The translations under genes and the position numbers were made by a program. Below are positions 18,199-27,373 of a DNA stretch of 64,000 bases, in pieces. Origin of the DNA: CAWAXW01 sp963786155 (GTDB lineage: Bacteria > Actinomycetota > CADDZG01 > WHSQ01); NCBI GenBank assembly GCA_963786155.1, contig CAWAXW010000006.1:1-64000 (forward strand), read 5' to 3'. Below the pieces are notes generated by a model. The model saw nothing but the letters and a program-made list of their open reading frames with translations, had not been told where the DNA came from and searched no databases. Numbering within the stretch: position 1 is the first letter of the stretch; each line of letters opens with the position of its first letter.

Positions 18199-20022
18199 AG
18201 CGTCCCGCCATCCTAGTAAGGATTGGAGACCAAGGCCGGCAAGAAGGACTGCGACCCATACGAATTCTCCACGGTGGCGGTATGCCGTACCGATATTCCC
18301 CTCGGTCAGTGCGTAGATTACGAGTATCCCGGCGCCGTAGAGGATGGGAAAAGCAAGCGTTCGGAGATATCCGCGGGCGCGCCATAGGCCGACTAACGCG
18401 AGGGCAAGCAAGGGATACCAAAGCAGGCTCTCGAGCTTCGCAAGGTTCATATTGGCGCTGGAGCTTTCGCGCCATGGGACCGGCTCGACGAGCATCACCC
18501 TCAAGCCGAGGGGAAGATGTACCAGGCTCGGGTCTAGCAGCCCCTCTTCTGCTTCTGGCTCGGGGCGTACCGCTTCACTTGTAGAAGGTGGGACTACTTC
18601 CGACTCGCGCTCTTGAACCTTGGACAGCTTCTCCTGCATTGCTTCAATGTCTTGCAGTATCGAGGCGATGTGTGCCCGGACTCGCGCAATCCTCTGCCGA
18701 GTCGATGCCTCATCGCGCGGCCGGTGGTCGCCCGGGGAGGGCGCCCCGCCCCCGGAGGGTGGCGGCTCACCCCCGGACGGGGGCGGGCCGCCGCCACCTG
18801 ATGGTTGCGACGCACCTCCGTCTCCGCTTTCCTCCGATTCGTTCCCGGAGGAACCGCTTTCCTCCTCGAGTTCCTTAGCGAGGGCTTGCTTCTCCGCCTT
18901 GAGACGCATGAGCGTAGCCCTGTTTTGGTTGAGCTTGGACTCGATGCTTTCAGTTTCCTCAGTCAACTCCTTCCGCTCCTCGACGTACTCGCGTTCGAGA
19001 GCGACTTGCTCGTCGTTATCCTTGATGAAGCTACTTTGAGCACCAGCAGCGTTCAGTAGCCGTCGTTCGGCCAGACTCCCGCTGTCGGTGATCAGGTCCC
19101 AACCCCCAGGTCCAATACCTACTGCCCACGGGATCCCCAAAGCCAAGACGGTTGCTGCAATCAGTCGGGGGATCTTTGTTGAACGTAGACCCGCCAAAGA
19201 TGCAGGCACTATTGCAGCGCACGCGACAACGAGGCTGTGTTCTCGTAGATGCCCGAGCGCCAACAGGAGCCCGGCCGCCAAAAGCCCCATCACGACGAGT
19301 GACCGTCCCGTACTACGTCCGGCGATCGCGATCGCGATCGCGAGGAACGTGATGCAAGCCCACACAGCCGTGTCCTTCAGCAACAAAGATGACCACAAGA
19401 TCTGTGAGGGGAGCACTGCGATGATGACTCCGGCGAGCAATGGGAGGGGGGCCCGTAGGAACTCGGAGGCGAGCTTCACCATCCCCGCAGCGGCTAAGGC
19501 ACCCAATAACGCGACGAACAGGCCCGCCGCCCATGACTGGGGGCCCACCACTTCGAAGATGAGCGAGAGGGGCCACACGAACGTGAAGGTCGATCTCCAG
19601 AGCTCGTGTTGGTAGGGCGTCCAGCCGACGAGATTCCCATCCGCCTTTGCCGCCGCTAGCCCGGAGTACGTGGTGTCATCGAGCGCGAAACGGCCTGGGA
19701 ACCAGGTGCTGATAACAAGGCTGGATACAGTCCGAAGGACAAGGGCGAAAACGAAGACCGTTAAGACAGGGTGACGCTGAACGAAGCCAATTGCCCGGGC
19801 GATAAGGCGCGGCTTCTCGTCGAGCTTCTGCCCCGTTTCGCCTAATGTCGGTCCCAGGTCAACTTGCACGTCCACGTCCAGTCGGCTCCCAACGGCTGTC
19901 ACCGCCCCGCGGCCATCCTGCACGATGGGCGAGGATATGGGTCTAGCTTCGTAGCGGAGCACAATAGCTTGGCCGCTCACGTGCCCAGCGAAGCGAGCGG
20001 CAACCTCAACCGCACTGGTCAC
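18157..20022 (-). CDS. Polytopic membrane protein with a coiled-coil / Gly-Pro-rich internal domain
   Basis: 621 residues. An N-terminal soluble stretch (1-82) is followed by about seven hydrophobic helices up to residue 305, including a loop LALDDTTYSGLA-like (FALDDTTYSGLAAAK) that recalls GT-C glycosyltransferases, where Asp near the first loop is catalytic. Residues 338-388 form a charged coiled coil (EREYVEERKELTEETESIES), 395-431 are Gly/Pro/Ser-rich with GGGPPPSGGEPPPSGGG, 440-475 form a second coil, and three more helices close the protein. The first large loop after helix 1 is short for a GT-C enzyme. It may be a lipid-linked sugar transferase or a polysaccharide-associated membrane protein. 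I do not recognise the family. Confidence 0.6.
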   Translation of the reverse strand: MTSAVEVAARFAGHVSGQAIVLRYEARPISSPIVQDGRGAVTAVGSRLDVDVQVDLGPTLGETGQKLDEKPRLIARAIGFVQRHPVLTVFVFALVLRTVSSLVISTWFPGRFALDDTTYSGLAAAKADGNLVGWTPYQHELWRSTFTFVWPLSLIFEVVGPQSWAAGLFVALLGALAAAGMVKLASEFLRAPLPLLAGVIIAVLPSQILWSSLLLKDTAVWACITFLAIAIAIAGRSTGRSLVVMGLLAAGLLLALGHLREHSLVVACAAIVPASLAGLRSTKIPRLIAATVLALGIPWAVGIGPGGWDLITDSGSLAERRLLNAAGAQSSFIKDNDEQVALEREYVEERKELTEETESIESKLNQNRATLMRLKAEKQALAKELEEESGSSGNESEESGDGGASQPSGGGGPPPSGGEPPPSGGGAPSPGDHRPRDEASTRQRIARVRAHIASILQDIEAMQEKLSKVQERESEVVPPSTSEAVRPEPEAEEGLLDPSLVHLPLGLRVMLVEPVPWRESSSANMNLAKLESLLWYPLLALALVGLWRARGYLRTLAFPILYGAGILVIYALTEGNIGTAYRHRGEFVWVAVLLAGLGLQSLLGWRDASIHATNSDQNVSV

Positions 20023-20083
20023 ATAGGCTGGATGGGTCCACTTACTCTCAGTTCAAATCAAGCGGTTTCCTGGAGGACAGACC

Positions 20084-21055
20084 TTGCGTTACCTCATAAC
20101 GGGCGGGGCTGGGTTCATCGGCTCCCATCTTGCTGATGCCCTGCTCGCACGCGGAGATGAAGTGTCGGTCGTGGATAACCTCTCTACAGGTGAGCTCTCC
20201 AATCTGGGCGACCATCGAGCTCGAGGGATCCGATTCGTGCAAGGAAGTGTCTTGGACCCTTTGCTTGTCGATGAGCTGATCGAAGAGGTGGACTGCGTAT
20301 TTCATCTGGCCGCCGCTGTTGGGGTTCGGCTGATTGTCGAGAAGCCGCTGAGGAGTTTCATAACCAATATCAAAGGGTCTGAGAATGTGCTAGAGGCGGC
20401 CCATCGTTGGCATAGGAAGGTATTGATAGCTTCTACGTCGGAGATCTACGGAAAGAACGCTGAGGGTCCCTTCAAGGAAGACGATGACCGCGTTCTTGGC
20501 AGCACGCAGGTCTTTCGTTGGGGCTACTCCACCTCCAAAGCGGTTGACGAGATCCTGGGCTTCGCGTATCACCGTGAGCGGGGAGTGCCCGTTGTTGCGG
20601 CCCGTTTGTTCAACACCGTCGGACCTCGCCAAACTGGTGCTTACGGAATGGTGGTCCCACGCCTCGTTCAACAGGCACTAGCAAACAAGCCGCTCACCGT
20701 CTTTGGTGACGGACAACAGTCGAGATGCTTCTGTCATGTACGCGATGTTGTTAGAGGGTTGATCGATCTCATGGACGAGCCGCAGGCCGAGGGAGATGTA
20801 TTCAACATCGGATCGACAGAGGAGGTCACCATCCTTGAGTTGGCCGAACGGATTCTTCAGGCGACTGGGTCAAGCTCTCGGATCGACAAGATCCCATACG
20901 AGGAGGCGTACGAGAAAGGATTCGAGGACATGCGCCGGCGTGTTCCGGATACGACCAAGATTGAAAGTTTGATCGGTTGGCAACCGACACGGACACTTGA
21001 TCAGATCATTCAGGAAGTGAGCCTTCACCTCGGAGGTGGCACCCAGGATGCTTGA
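20084..21055 (+). CDS. NAD-dependent epimerase/dehydratase (extended SDR)
   Basis: 323 residues from TTG 20084, set by GGAGG at 20072-20076. The Rossmann motif is LITGGAGFIGSHLADALLAR, followed by VFHLAAAVGV, TSEIYGKN, and the active-site Tyr/Lys in WGYSTSKAVDEI. RLFNTVGPRQTGAYGMVVPR and FGDGQQSRCFCHVRDVV are typical of UDP-glucose/UDP-GlcNAc 4-epimerases and UDP-glucuronate decarboxylases. Its 3' end overlaps the dehydrogenase gene at 21048, and epimerase-plus-dehydrogenase pairs commonly make UDP-GalNAcA or UDP-pentoses. The exact product is unresolved. Confidence 0.85.
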   Translation: MRYLITGGAGFIGSHLADALLARGDEVSVVDNLSTGELSNLGDHRARGIRFVQGSVLDPLLVDELIEEVDCVFHLAAAVGVRLIVEKPLRSFITNIKGSENVLEAAHRWHRKVLIASTSEIYGKNAEGPFKEDDDRVLGSTQVFRWGYSTSKAVDEILGFAYHRERGVPVVAARLFNTVGPRQTGAYGMVVPRLVQQALANKPLTVFGDGQQSRCFCHVRDVVRGLIDLMDEPQAEGDVFNIGSTEEVTILELAERILQATGSSSRIDKIPYEEAYEKGFEDMRRRVPDTTKIESLIGWQPTRTLDQIIQEVSLHLGGGTQDA

Positions 21056-22349
21056 TGAGTTCATCGCCAAGGTCGAATCCCGCCGGGCGAGGATAGGCAT
21101 AGTCGGTATTGGTTATGTGGGCTTGCCGATCGCGGTGACGTTCGCAGAGGCAGGATTCCATGTGACCGGAGTGGACCTCCGCGACGAGAAGGTCGAAACC
21201 ATCAACTCCGGCCGCTCGCATTTGCGAGACATTTCCGACGATCGTGTGGGCAAGCTCGTGGAGGACGGACTGTTGGAGGCATCGACATCCTTCGGGCCCC
21301 TCGTGGGCGCCGACGCCGTCATTATTTGCGTACCAACTCCACTTGCTGGTGGTCAGCCGGATCTCTCGCGAGTCGTGTTCGCCGGAGAAGAGATAGCGAA
21401 AGTACTTAGACCCGGCGCTCTTTTCGTTCTCGAGTCCACAACCTATCCGGGCACAACTGAGGAGTTGCTTCGTCCCCTATTGGAAGCAGGCGGTCTCACG
21501 GCGGGAAGCGACTTCATGCTTGCTTACTCGCCCGAGCGGATCGATCCGGGAAATCCCGTTTATTCGTTCGACGACATCCCGAAGGTCGTCGGGGGCATCG
21601 ACAGCAATTCTTCGGAGGCCGCGGCCGCTCTCTATCGGCAGGTCGTACCGAAAGTGGTCACGGTTGCAGGAACGAAAGAAGCGGAGCTTTCCAAGCTGAT
21701 CGAGAACACCTACAGACATGTGAACATCGCATTAGTGAACGAGCTTGCTATCTATTCCCATGAGCTAGGAATCGACATCTGGGAAGCGATAGAGGCAGCC
21801 GCGACTAAGCCTTTCGGCTTCCAGCCCTTCTGGCCTAGTCCTGGCTGGGGTGGCCATTGCATCCCGCTCGACCCCTCCTACCTATCGTGGAAAGTGCGGC
21901 AGGCCAGATCGCATGAGGTTCGTTTTGTCGAACTTGCGCAGTCCATCAATTCTGAGATGCCTCGACACGTGATCGAGAGGGTCTCCATGCTCCTGAATGA
22001 TCGAGGAGCTCCAATCAACGGATCGAAGATCTTGGGGATCGGGGTTGCCTACAAGGGAGGGACAGAGGACACGCGAGAGTCGTCCGGAATCAAGATACTT
22101 GAGCGTTTCCTCGAACGCGGAGCTTCCATTCGCTTCTATGATCCTTTGGTTTCGTCCGCGGAGATTCTCGGCAACGAGTTCCAAAGCGAACCAACTCTGA
22201 CGGAAGACTTCCTTAGAAGTCAGGACATCGTCATCATCTTCGTTCCCCAAGTGGGAGTCGACTGGGAAATGGTCGCAGCCTCAGCACGCTTGGTGTTTGA
22301 CTGCTGCAATGCGCTCGGTCGCCAGGGAGACAATGTCTACAGGCTTTAG
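21048..22349 (+). CDS. Nucleotide sugar dehydrogenase (UDP-GlcNAc/ManNAc 6-dehydrogenase type)
   Basis: 433 residues from ATG 21048 (GGAGG at 21032-21036; an upstream GTG at 21036 would start inside that site). NAD-binding IGIVGIGYVGLPIAVTFAEA, VIICVPTPLAGGQPDLSRV, LESTTYPGTTEELLRP, YSPERIDPGN, and ELSKLIENTYRHVNIALVNE follow in order. The catalytic Cys is in GWGGHCIPLDPSYLSWK, and GVAYKGGTEDTRESSGIKIL closes the active site. The pattern matches the WbpA/WecC group, which oxidises C6 of UDP-HexNAc to the uronic acid in two steps. It is co-transcribed with the epimerase that it overlaps. Confidence 0.9.
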   Translation: MLDEFIAKVESRRARIGIVGIGYVGLPIAVTFAEAGFHVTGVDLRDEKVETINSGRSHLRDISDDRVGKLVEDGLLEASTSFGPLVGADAVIICVPTPLAGGQPDLSRVVFAGEEIAKVLRPGALFVLESTTYPGTTEELLRPLLEAGGLTAGSDFMLAYSPERIDPGNPVYSFDDIPKVVGGIDSNSSEAAAALYRQVVPKVVTVAGTKEAELSKLIENTYRHVNIALVNELAIYSHELGIDIWEAIEAAATKPFGFQPFWPSPGWGGHCIPLDPSYLSWKVRQARSHEVRFVELAQSINSEMPRHVIERVSMLLNDRGAPINGSKILGIGVAYKGGTEDTRESSGIKILERFLERGASIRFYDPLVSSAEILGNEFQSEPTLTEDFLRSQDIVIIFVPQVGVDWEMVAASARLVFDCCNALGRQGDNVYRL

Positions 22350-22392
22350 AAGCCGGGTCTTGCTGGCTGCTTCGGCACGAAGGTAGAGCCTC

Positions 22393-23196
22393 ATGACGTC
22401 ATTACGTGCCATTGCGAGACGGCTGGTACATCGACCTCGATTCGAGCAGAGTCCCTCGTTCGAACTTGCTCAAGCATCAGCATCCGGGTTCAATGACGAC
22501 CGCGTACCGCGGATCGTTGCTAGTAAGACACAGGCGATGCGCAACAGACTGGGTCGGGTCGTTGAGTCACGACAGACGGCCCAGAACCTTGCAGTGCTCG
22601 CCTACGTGGCGAAGGATCTCTCTAGACAGATCGATGTAGTTGATTTCGGCGGGGCATGCGGCGCGACGTTCTATCAAATGGATCACCTGCTTCCAGGTCT
22701 AATCCGCACATGGAAGGTTGTCGAGGTCAAGGAGATGATTCAGGAATGTGATCATGCGTCTGCCTCAGAAAGGCTGGAGTTCTTTGAGTCTCTAGAGGAT
22801 GCCGCCAACATCGCCAAGCCAGACCTAGTCTTGGCACATGGCGTGCTTCCGTATACCCCGCAGCCGACCGAAACCCTCAAGGTGATCTTGAAATCTTTTC
22901 GGCCTGCATTTCTGTACCTATCCCGAACTGCGGCCATCGAGGAGCCTGCTCGCGCTCCGATTTTCGGGAGGCAGTACACGCGCCTCTGGGATCATGGTCC
23001 GGGAGCGATCGCACCCGTGAATGGCGTCCCAAATGACGACATCATCATTCCCGCAGCCTTACTGCCCTACGCAGACTATGTCGGTGCGTTGCCTGATTCA
23101 TACGAGATCGTGTTTGAGTTTGATGAGGGCAATCAATGGTTCTTGGATCGGATCCCCATTCGGGATCGCGGTCTACTCGCCCGGAAGGGACATTGA
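22393..23196 (+). CDS. TIGR04325-like putative methyltransferase
   Basis: 267 residues from ATG 22393. It has a SAM-binding-like motif VVDFGGACGATFYQMDHLLP, WKVVEVKEMIQECDHASASE, and PDLVLAHGVLPYTPQPTETL, then LYLSRTAAIEEPARAPIF. The D-F-G-G-x-x-G-x-x-Y signature and the following W-x-V-V-E are the mark of the TIGR04325 family, found almost only in polysaccharide gene clusters. Family members are annotated as methyltransferases by fold; the substrate has not been established to my knowledge. Co-directed with the dehydrogenase and the next gene. Confidence 0.75.
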   Translation: MTSLRAIARRLVHRPRFEQSPSFELAQASASGFNDDRVPRIVASKTQAMRNRLGRVVESRQTAQNLAVLAYVAKDLSRQIDVVDFGGACGATFYQMDHLLPGLIRTWKVVEVKEMIQECDHASASERLEFFESLEDAANIAKPDLVLAHGVLPYTPQPTETLKVILKSFRPAFLYLSRTAAIEEPARAPIFGRQYTRLWDHGPGAIAPVNGVPNDDIIIPAALLPYADYVGALPDSYEIVFEFDEGNQWFLDRIPIRDRGLLARKGH

Positions 23197-23254
23197 GTCC
23201 CTCGACCGGAGGTGATCGGTCTCTTCATGAATTGACTCCGGAATGTAGGTGTTG

Positions 23255-24697
23255 ATGTCTAAGGAGCGAGGTCCAAGGCGAGTGATTGCAGTTCTTATAG
23301 AACGAGTCACTCCGGCCGCGGAGCTTATCCGCGTCGCTCAAGCGATGCGAGACGATGACAGATTGGCTCCAGTAGTCATACTGGCGCGCGCGGATTTGGA
23401 GAGCCAGCTTCCACGAGGGACCCTCAATGGCTTGCGGATTCTTTCACTTGACCGCAACTCCAACTCCCTCATGAGTTCGGCCGAAGAGTCGTCAAAGATG
23501 GATGGCGGCGAGCCCACGGATGTAAGAAGCCCGGCCGGCTGGTCGGCCCACGTTCCCTCATGGGTCAAGGCCTCCGCTGCCTACGAGGCTCTCAGTTTTA
23601 TGAGAGGGCTACGCGCCCGATACCGGGTGGCGAAGCGGGTCCTTGACGAGCTCGCTCCGGCAGGTCTGCTCATAGCTGACGATCGAAGTCTTTGGCTGGC
23701 CCCAGCCTTCATTCGCGCTGCCAGTGAACGGCGGTGCCTGACAATGGTCATTCCCTTTGCTCTCTCTAATCCGGAGAGCGATGCTCATCTGCGCCACCTT
23801 AGAAGTCTTCCCGTCTCGCTGGACGCTGTTCGCTCGGTAAGCTTGAGAAGGCTCGTTGCCGGGCTGTTCCCTCGCCAGGTTCGGAGCACCGGGCATGGAC
23901 GAATGCTGTTTTTTCCAGCGCAGACGACCCTGGTGCTTGCAGCAATGAGGATGCTCCCGCCGATGCCATGGTGCCTGGGAGGTGGGCGGGCTGATCTGGT
24001 CGCGGTATTCGGGCCACGCGATGCACGTAAGGCGGCGGAACTTGGAGTGAGCAGCGAGAAGATCATCGTATCGGGGCAACCATCGACCGATCATCTCCGA
24101 AACGCGGCATCGTCCAGTAAGGAGCTTCGAGACCAGATTGATGCTGGCTACAACCTCGATTCCAGCCGGTTACTAGTCGTTTGCGCTGTTCCTCATTTCG
24201 GGGAGCACACGATGACTGGTTGGGATACGCACTGGAAAGACATCGAGTGGTTGATTGGCACCCTCAGCCAATGTAAGGCCAATGTCTTGCTGTCCCTTCA
24301 TCCAAAATCGAAAGCCGCGCAGTACCAGGACAGGATCGAGCCAGGTAGTTTGCAGCTATCTCGAGACTCCTTGACACGTATGCTGCCGGCAGCCGACATC
24401 TTTGTCGCCACCTACTCAAGTACCGTGCGATGGAGTATCTTGCTTGGTATTCCGACCGTCGTGATGGATCACTACAAATTGAACTACTCCTTCTATGATG
24501 ACGTTGAAGGTCTCGCCATTACAAAGAGTCGCGAGGAACTTGAGAGTCTGCTAGGTCGGTTGATCGAGGATTCGAGGTTTCGGGAAGTATGCCGCTTGCA
24601 GCTCCTGCAGGGCGCGCCTCAATGGGGATCGCTGAGGAGTTCAGCAAACGATCTCATCATCGATGCTCTGCTTGGCAGACTTGCGGCAGACAACTGA
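23255..24697 (+). CDS. Putative GT-B-fold transferase of the surface polysaccharide locus
   Basis: 480 residues, start taken as ATG 23255 (GTG 23249 is also in frame). The N-terminal half contains a Rossmann-like start RRVIAVLIERVTPAAELIRV. The C-terminal half has LVAVFGPRDARKAAELG, KIIVSGQPSTDHLRNA, VLLSLHPKSKAAQYQD, ADIFVATYSSTVRWSILLGI, and PTVVMDHYKLNYSFYDD. This ordering (G-x-P, L-H-P-K, then a T-Y-S-S-T-x-R-x-S turn) is like CDP-glycerol glycerophosphotransferases and NulO/Kdo-type transferases, but no specific family is recognised. It resembles the gene at 43806 in overall plan. A candidate transferase for a charged residue. Confidence 0.6.
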   Translation: MSKERGPRRVIAVLIERVTPAAELIRVAQAMRDDDRLAPVVILARADLESQLPRGTLNGLRILSLDRNSNSLMSSAEESSKMDGGEPTDVRSPAGWSAHVPSWVKASAAYEALSFMRGLRARYRVAKRVLDELAPAGLLIADDRSLWLAPAFIRAASERRCLTMVIPFALSNPESDAHLRHLRSLPVSLDAVRSVSLRRLVAGLFPRQVRSTGHGRMLFFPAQTTLVLAAMRMLPPMPWCLGGGRADLVAVFGPRDARKAAELGVSSEKIIVSGQPSTDHLRNAASSSKELRDQIDAGYNLDSSRLLVVCAVPHFGEHTMTGWDTHWKDIEWLIGTLSQCKANVLLSLHPKSKAAQYQDRIEPGSLQLSRDSLTRMLPAADIFVATYSSTVRWSILLGIPTVVMDHYKLNYSFYDDVEGLAITKSREELESLLGRLIEDSRFREVCRLQLLQGAPQWGSLRSSANDLIIDALLGRLAADN

Positions 24698-24788
24698 AAT
24701 CCAGAGTTCTACTATCCCCTTCTTCGGAACGACATAACAGATCAGTCTGGCTTTAAGGGACCCCATTGAAATTTGATCTTCGTCGTGA

Positions 24789-25589
24789 CTACCATGCGGT
24801 CCAGCCACCATCGACGACAAGATTGTGACCGGTCACGTAGCTCGACAGGTCACTAGCTAGAAACGCAATTGCCCCTTTCAGATCCTCTTCAGTCGCCATT
24901 CGGCCAAGAGGGGTTCGCTCGGCATACTTTCGTTGGAAGACTTCAGGTTGCCCTCGTTCGATTCCGCCGGGACTTATTGCGTTAACGCGCACATGAGGCC
25001 CTAACTCCACCGCGAGCCACCTTGTCAGCTGCAAGATCCCGCCCTTACTTGCTGCATATCCAGCGGGGCTCCCCATCGCCGTATCTTCATACAGAGCCTT
25101 TTGGTGGCCGACGATTCCGTAGATCGAGGCAATGTTGATAATTGATCCTTGTCCCGCCGCCAGGCTGACGGCACATCCCTGCGACAGGGTAAAGACGGAC
25201 GTCAGGTTCACCATAAGGATGTTTTCCCAGAGGGCTGAGTCCTGATTCTGAAATGTTGTTGCCCAGCCTTCCCGATTGTCGGCGCCCACGATGGCTGCAC
25301 AGTTGATGAGCACATCCGTGCGACCGAACTTCGATTTAACAGCGGCAGGTATGGCTTGAATCTCTTCTTGGTTGCTGAGGTCGGCGATTACATTCGATGT
25401 GTCAGTTCCGTATGAGCGCCTCAAGGCCTCTGCATTAGCATTTGTGCCTTCTTCATCAAGATCGACCAGGACAACGCTTGCCCCCATTTCCGCCATTGTG
25501 TGAGCGGCCACTCCACCGACATGGCCGGCGGCTCCAGTCACAACCGCGACTCTGCCAGACATGTCCAGGAGTTGATTCAGGGATCTCAT
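24789..25589 (-). CDS. ptmA: SDR-family oxidoreductase, PtmA-like
   Basis: 266 residues from ATG 25589, whose first bases overlap the 3' end of the cytidylyltransferase gene. The NAD(P)-binding motif is VAVVTGAAGHVGGVAAHTMA, VLVDLDEEG follows, then INCAAIVGADNREG, the catalytic set S (IINIASIYGIVG) and Y-x-x-x-K (AGYAASKGGILQLTRWLA), then VNAISPGGIERGQPEVFQRK. The C-terminus VTGHNLVVDGGWTAW is typical. Campylobacter PtmA belongs to this group and sits beside ptmB and a Gfo/Idh gene, the same trio as here. Its exact step in nonulosonate maturation is uncertain even in Campylobacter. Confidence 0.75.
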   Translation of the reverse strand: MRSLNQLLDMSGRVAVVTGAAGHVGGVAAHTMAEMGASVVLVDLDEEGTNANAEALRRSYGTDTSNVIADLSNQEEIQAIPAAVKSKFGRTDVLINCAAIVGADNREGWATTFQNQDSALWENILMVNLTSVFTLSQGCAVSLAAGQGSIINIASIYGIVGHQKALYEDTAMGSPAGYAASKGGILQLTRWLAVELGPHVRVNAISPGGIERGQPEVFQRKYAERTPLGRMATEEDLKGAIAFLASDLSSYVTGHNLVVDGGWTAW

Positions 25590-26302
25590 TGCAGAGGTTC
25601 CGCCGCCCGATGGCTAAACAGGCACTCTGCCACAAGGAGGTCAAGGTCCGAATCGATGTCGAGGGCTCTAACTTGCGGAACCAGGACTGCCTTGACCCGT
25701 CCTTGGAATAGGTGTGAGGCTGATAAGACATAAGTCGGGTTGGCCGCATACGCGACAGTAGTTATGTTGTGTACGGGTGGTGAGTCCTGCCGTCTCTGAT
25801 ACTGAGTATCAGCGTCGATCAGGAGTCGCGCGTAACCCTTTTCATCGAGGCGGACCATGTTGAAGTACGGATTCCTTGACGACGGACATGCTGTGATCAC
25901 AACATCGGCATTGCCTTTAAGAGCCTCGTTAATGCAGGCATCAAGATCATCTACTGCTCTGAGAGGGGATGTGGTGGGTACGCTTACAAAGAGATTCATT
26001 GGGACTTCTGACTGACTATCAAGAGTACGGATTGCGTGCTGCCAAGCCAACCACTCTGGGGTGTCATCTTCTGCTAATTCCTTGGGCCGTATGAATGGAA
26101 CGTCGGCACCAAATCGTCGGCCAACGTCCGCTATCTCGTGATCATCCGTGGAGACAACAACACGATCTATTAGGTTGCTCTGGCGTGCAGTTGAGATGGC
26201 ATGCCCGAGTAGAGGCATGCCTGCTAGCTCACGGAGATTCTTTCTGGGCACTCCCTTTGATCCTCCGCGAGCGAAGATGACGGCGACTACGTTTCGCCTC
26301 AT
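25586..26302 (-). CDS. ptmB: Acylneuraminate cytidylyltransferase family (CMP-nonulosonate synthetase), PtmB-like
   Basis: 238 residues from ATG 26302. It has the nucleotide-binding signature AVIFARGGSKGVPRKNLREL, VVVSTDDHEIADVGRRFGAD, SVPTTSPLRAVDDLDACI, and ALDIDSDLDLLVAECLF, which carries the metal-binding D-I-D-S-D of CMP-sialate synthetases. These enzymes activate a nonulosonic acid with CTP to CMP-sugar. A second such enzyme is at 45233, so this one probably serves another nonulosonate or the matured form. The 4-bp overlaps with the Gfo/Idh gene (upstream) and the SDR gene (downstream) indicate a tight operon. Confidence 0.85.
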   Translation of the reverse strand: MRRNVVAVIFARGGSKGVPRKNLRELAGMPLLGHAISTARQSNLIDRVVVSTDDHEIADVGRRFGADVPFIRPKELAEDDTPEWLAWQHAIRTLDSQSEVPMNLFVSVPTTSPLRAVDDLDACINEALKGNADVVITACPSSRNPYFNMVRLDEKGYARLLIDADTQYQRRQDSPPVHNITTVAYAANPTYVLSASHLFQGRVKAVLVPQVRALDIDSDLDLLVAECLFSHRAAEPLQ

Positions 26303-27297
26303 AAGGTAATCGTACGACCTTGAAGTGAGGACTCTCTAGCTGCCTCGATCACTTGGAGGACACGAAGTCCTTCCTCGCCTGTGGTTAGAGGCCTTCTACC
26401 ATTTCGCAAGCACTGTAGGAAGTGATGCAAGAGACTCACGTACATCTTGTTGTTATCTTGAGAACCCCACGTGTCCCTCCATGTTTTCTCTCCCGGCCCG
26501 AATTGGCGCACGTGACCTTCAACCAGGTCACATTCGATTGTCCCTCCACTGCAGACAACCTTGCATGTACGGGTGTGCGAGCGCTGTAGCATGTCAAGGT
26601 GGACGTGTGCGCGAACGCGTCTATCTAACGATAAGAGAATGTCGACACAATCCTCGACGTCTATTTCCAGATCGCCGAGCGTGTAACTGCGGGCCGTCAC
26701 CTCTCTTACATCGCCAAAGATCCACATCAAATAGTCCAACTCATGGCTGAGCTCCAAGAGTGCCCCCCCACCCAATGACTTTTGAGAACTCACCGAGGAG
26801 CGATAGTCGACACCGGGTCTCCAATCGGGCAAGTACTGCCCAGCATCCATGTGAACCCAGATGGGGCGACCTAAGGCTCCAGATGCAATCGTCCGACGAA
26901 GAGTCGCTACGGTCCAATCGAACCTGAGCGGATATGCGACCATCAGCGGCACACGAGTTTCTTTACTCACCCGGATAAGCTCAGAAACTCCGTGGCTCTG
27001 GTCGGAAATTGGCTTTTCCACTAAGACCGCTACACGTTGGCGAGCAAATGAGGTGGCGATTTCAACATGGCGTGTCGCGGGAGTTGCGACTATTGCTGCG
27101 GTGAGCTCAAGCGATAGGACTTTGTCCAAGTCGGTTTCTACCCGGTCAATCCCGTCTGCAAGAGAGTCGTTCAGCTTCGACTTGCTTCGACGGACGGCGA
27201 TTATTTCCGCGTCGGGGACCAGCGTACGAAGGTTCCTCGCATGTCGGCGTCCGATGCTTCCGAAACCCACGATCACGAACCTGGCGGGGGGGGTCAT
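26299..27297 (-). CDS. ptmF: Gfo/Idh/MocA-family oxidoreductase, PtmF-like
   Basis: 333 residues from ATG 27297, whose next codons run through eight C bases (MTPPARF). The Rossmann motif is FVIVGFGSIGRRHARNLRTL, IVATPATRHVEIATSFAR follows, and the E-K-P signature is VLVEKPISDQSHG. C-terminal sheet motifs include GGGALLELSHELDYLMWIFG, where the family's catalytic His lies. These enzymes oxidise or reduce sugar carbons with NAD(P). Placed immediately before CMP-sugar synthetase and SDR genes, it corresponds by context to the third member of the Campylobacter ptm trio. Substrate unknown. Confidence 0.75.
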   Translation of the reverse strand: MTPPARFVIVGFGSIGRRHARNLRTLVPDAEIIAVRRSKSKLNDSLADGIDRVETDLDKVLSLELTAAIVATPATRHVEIATSFARQRVAVLVEKPISDQSHGVSELIRVSKETRVPLMVAYPLRFDWTVATLRRTIASGALGRPIWVHMDAGQYLPDWRPGVDYRSSVSSQKSLGGGALLELSHELDYLMWIFGDVREVTARSYTLGDLEIDVEDCVDILLSLDRRVRAHVHLDMLQRSHTRTCKVVCSGGTIECDLVEGHVRQFGPGEKTWRDTWGSQDNNKMYVSLLHHFLQCLRNGRRPLTTGEEGLRVLQVIEAARESSLQGRTITL

Positions 27298-27373
27298 GTC
27301 AAGATTAAGAATCGCCGAGGAGAACCAAACGAAGGACGAGTCTTTCGAACAGCTTTGGGTCCACCAAATTTGA

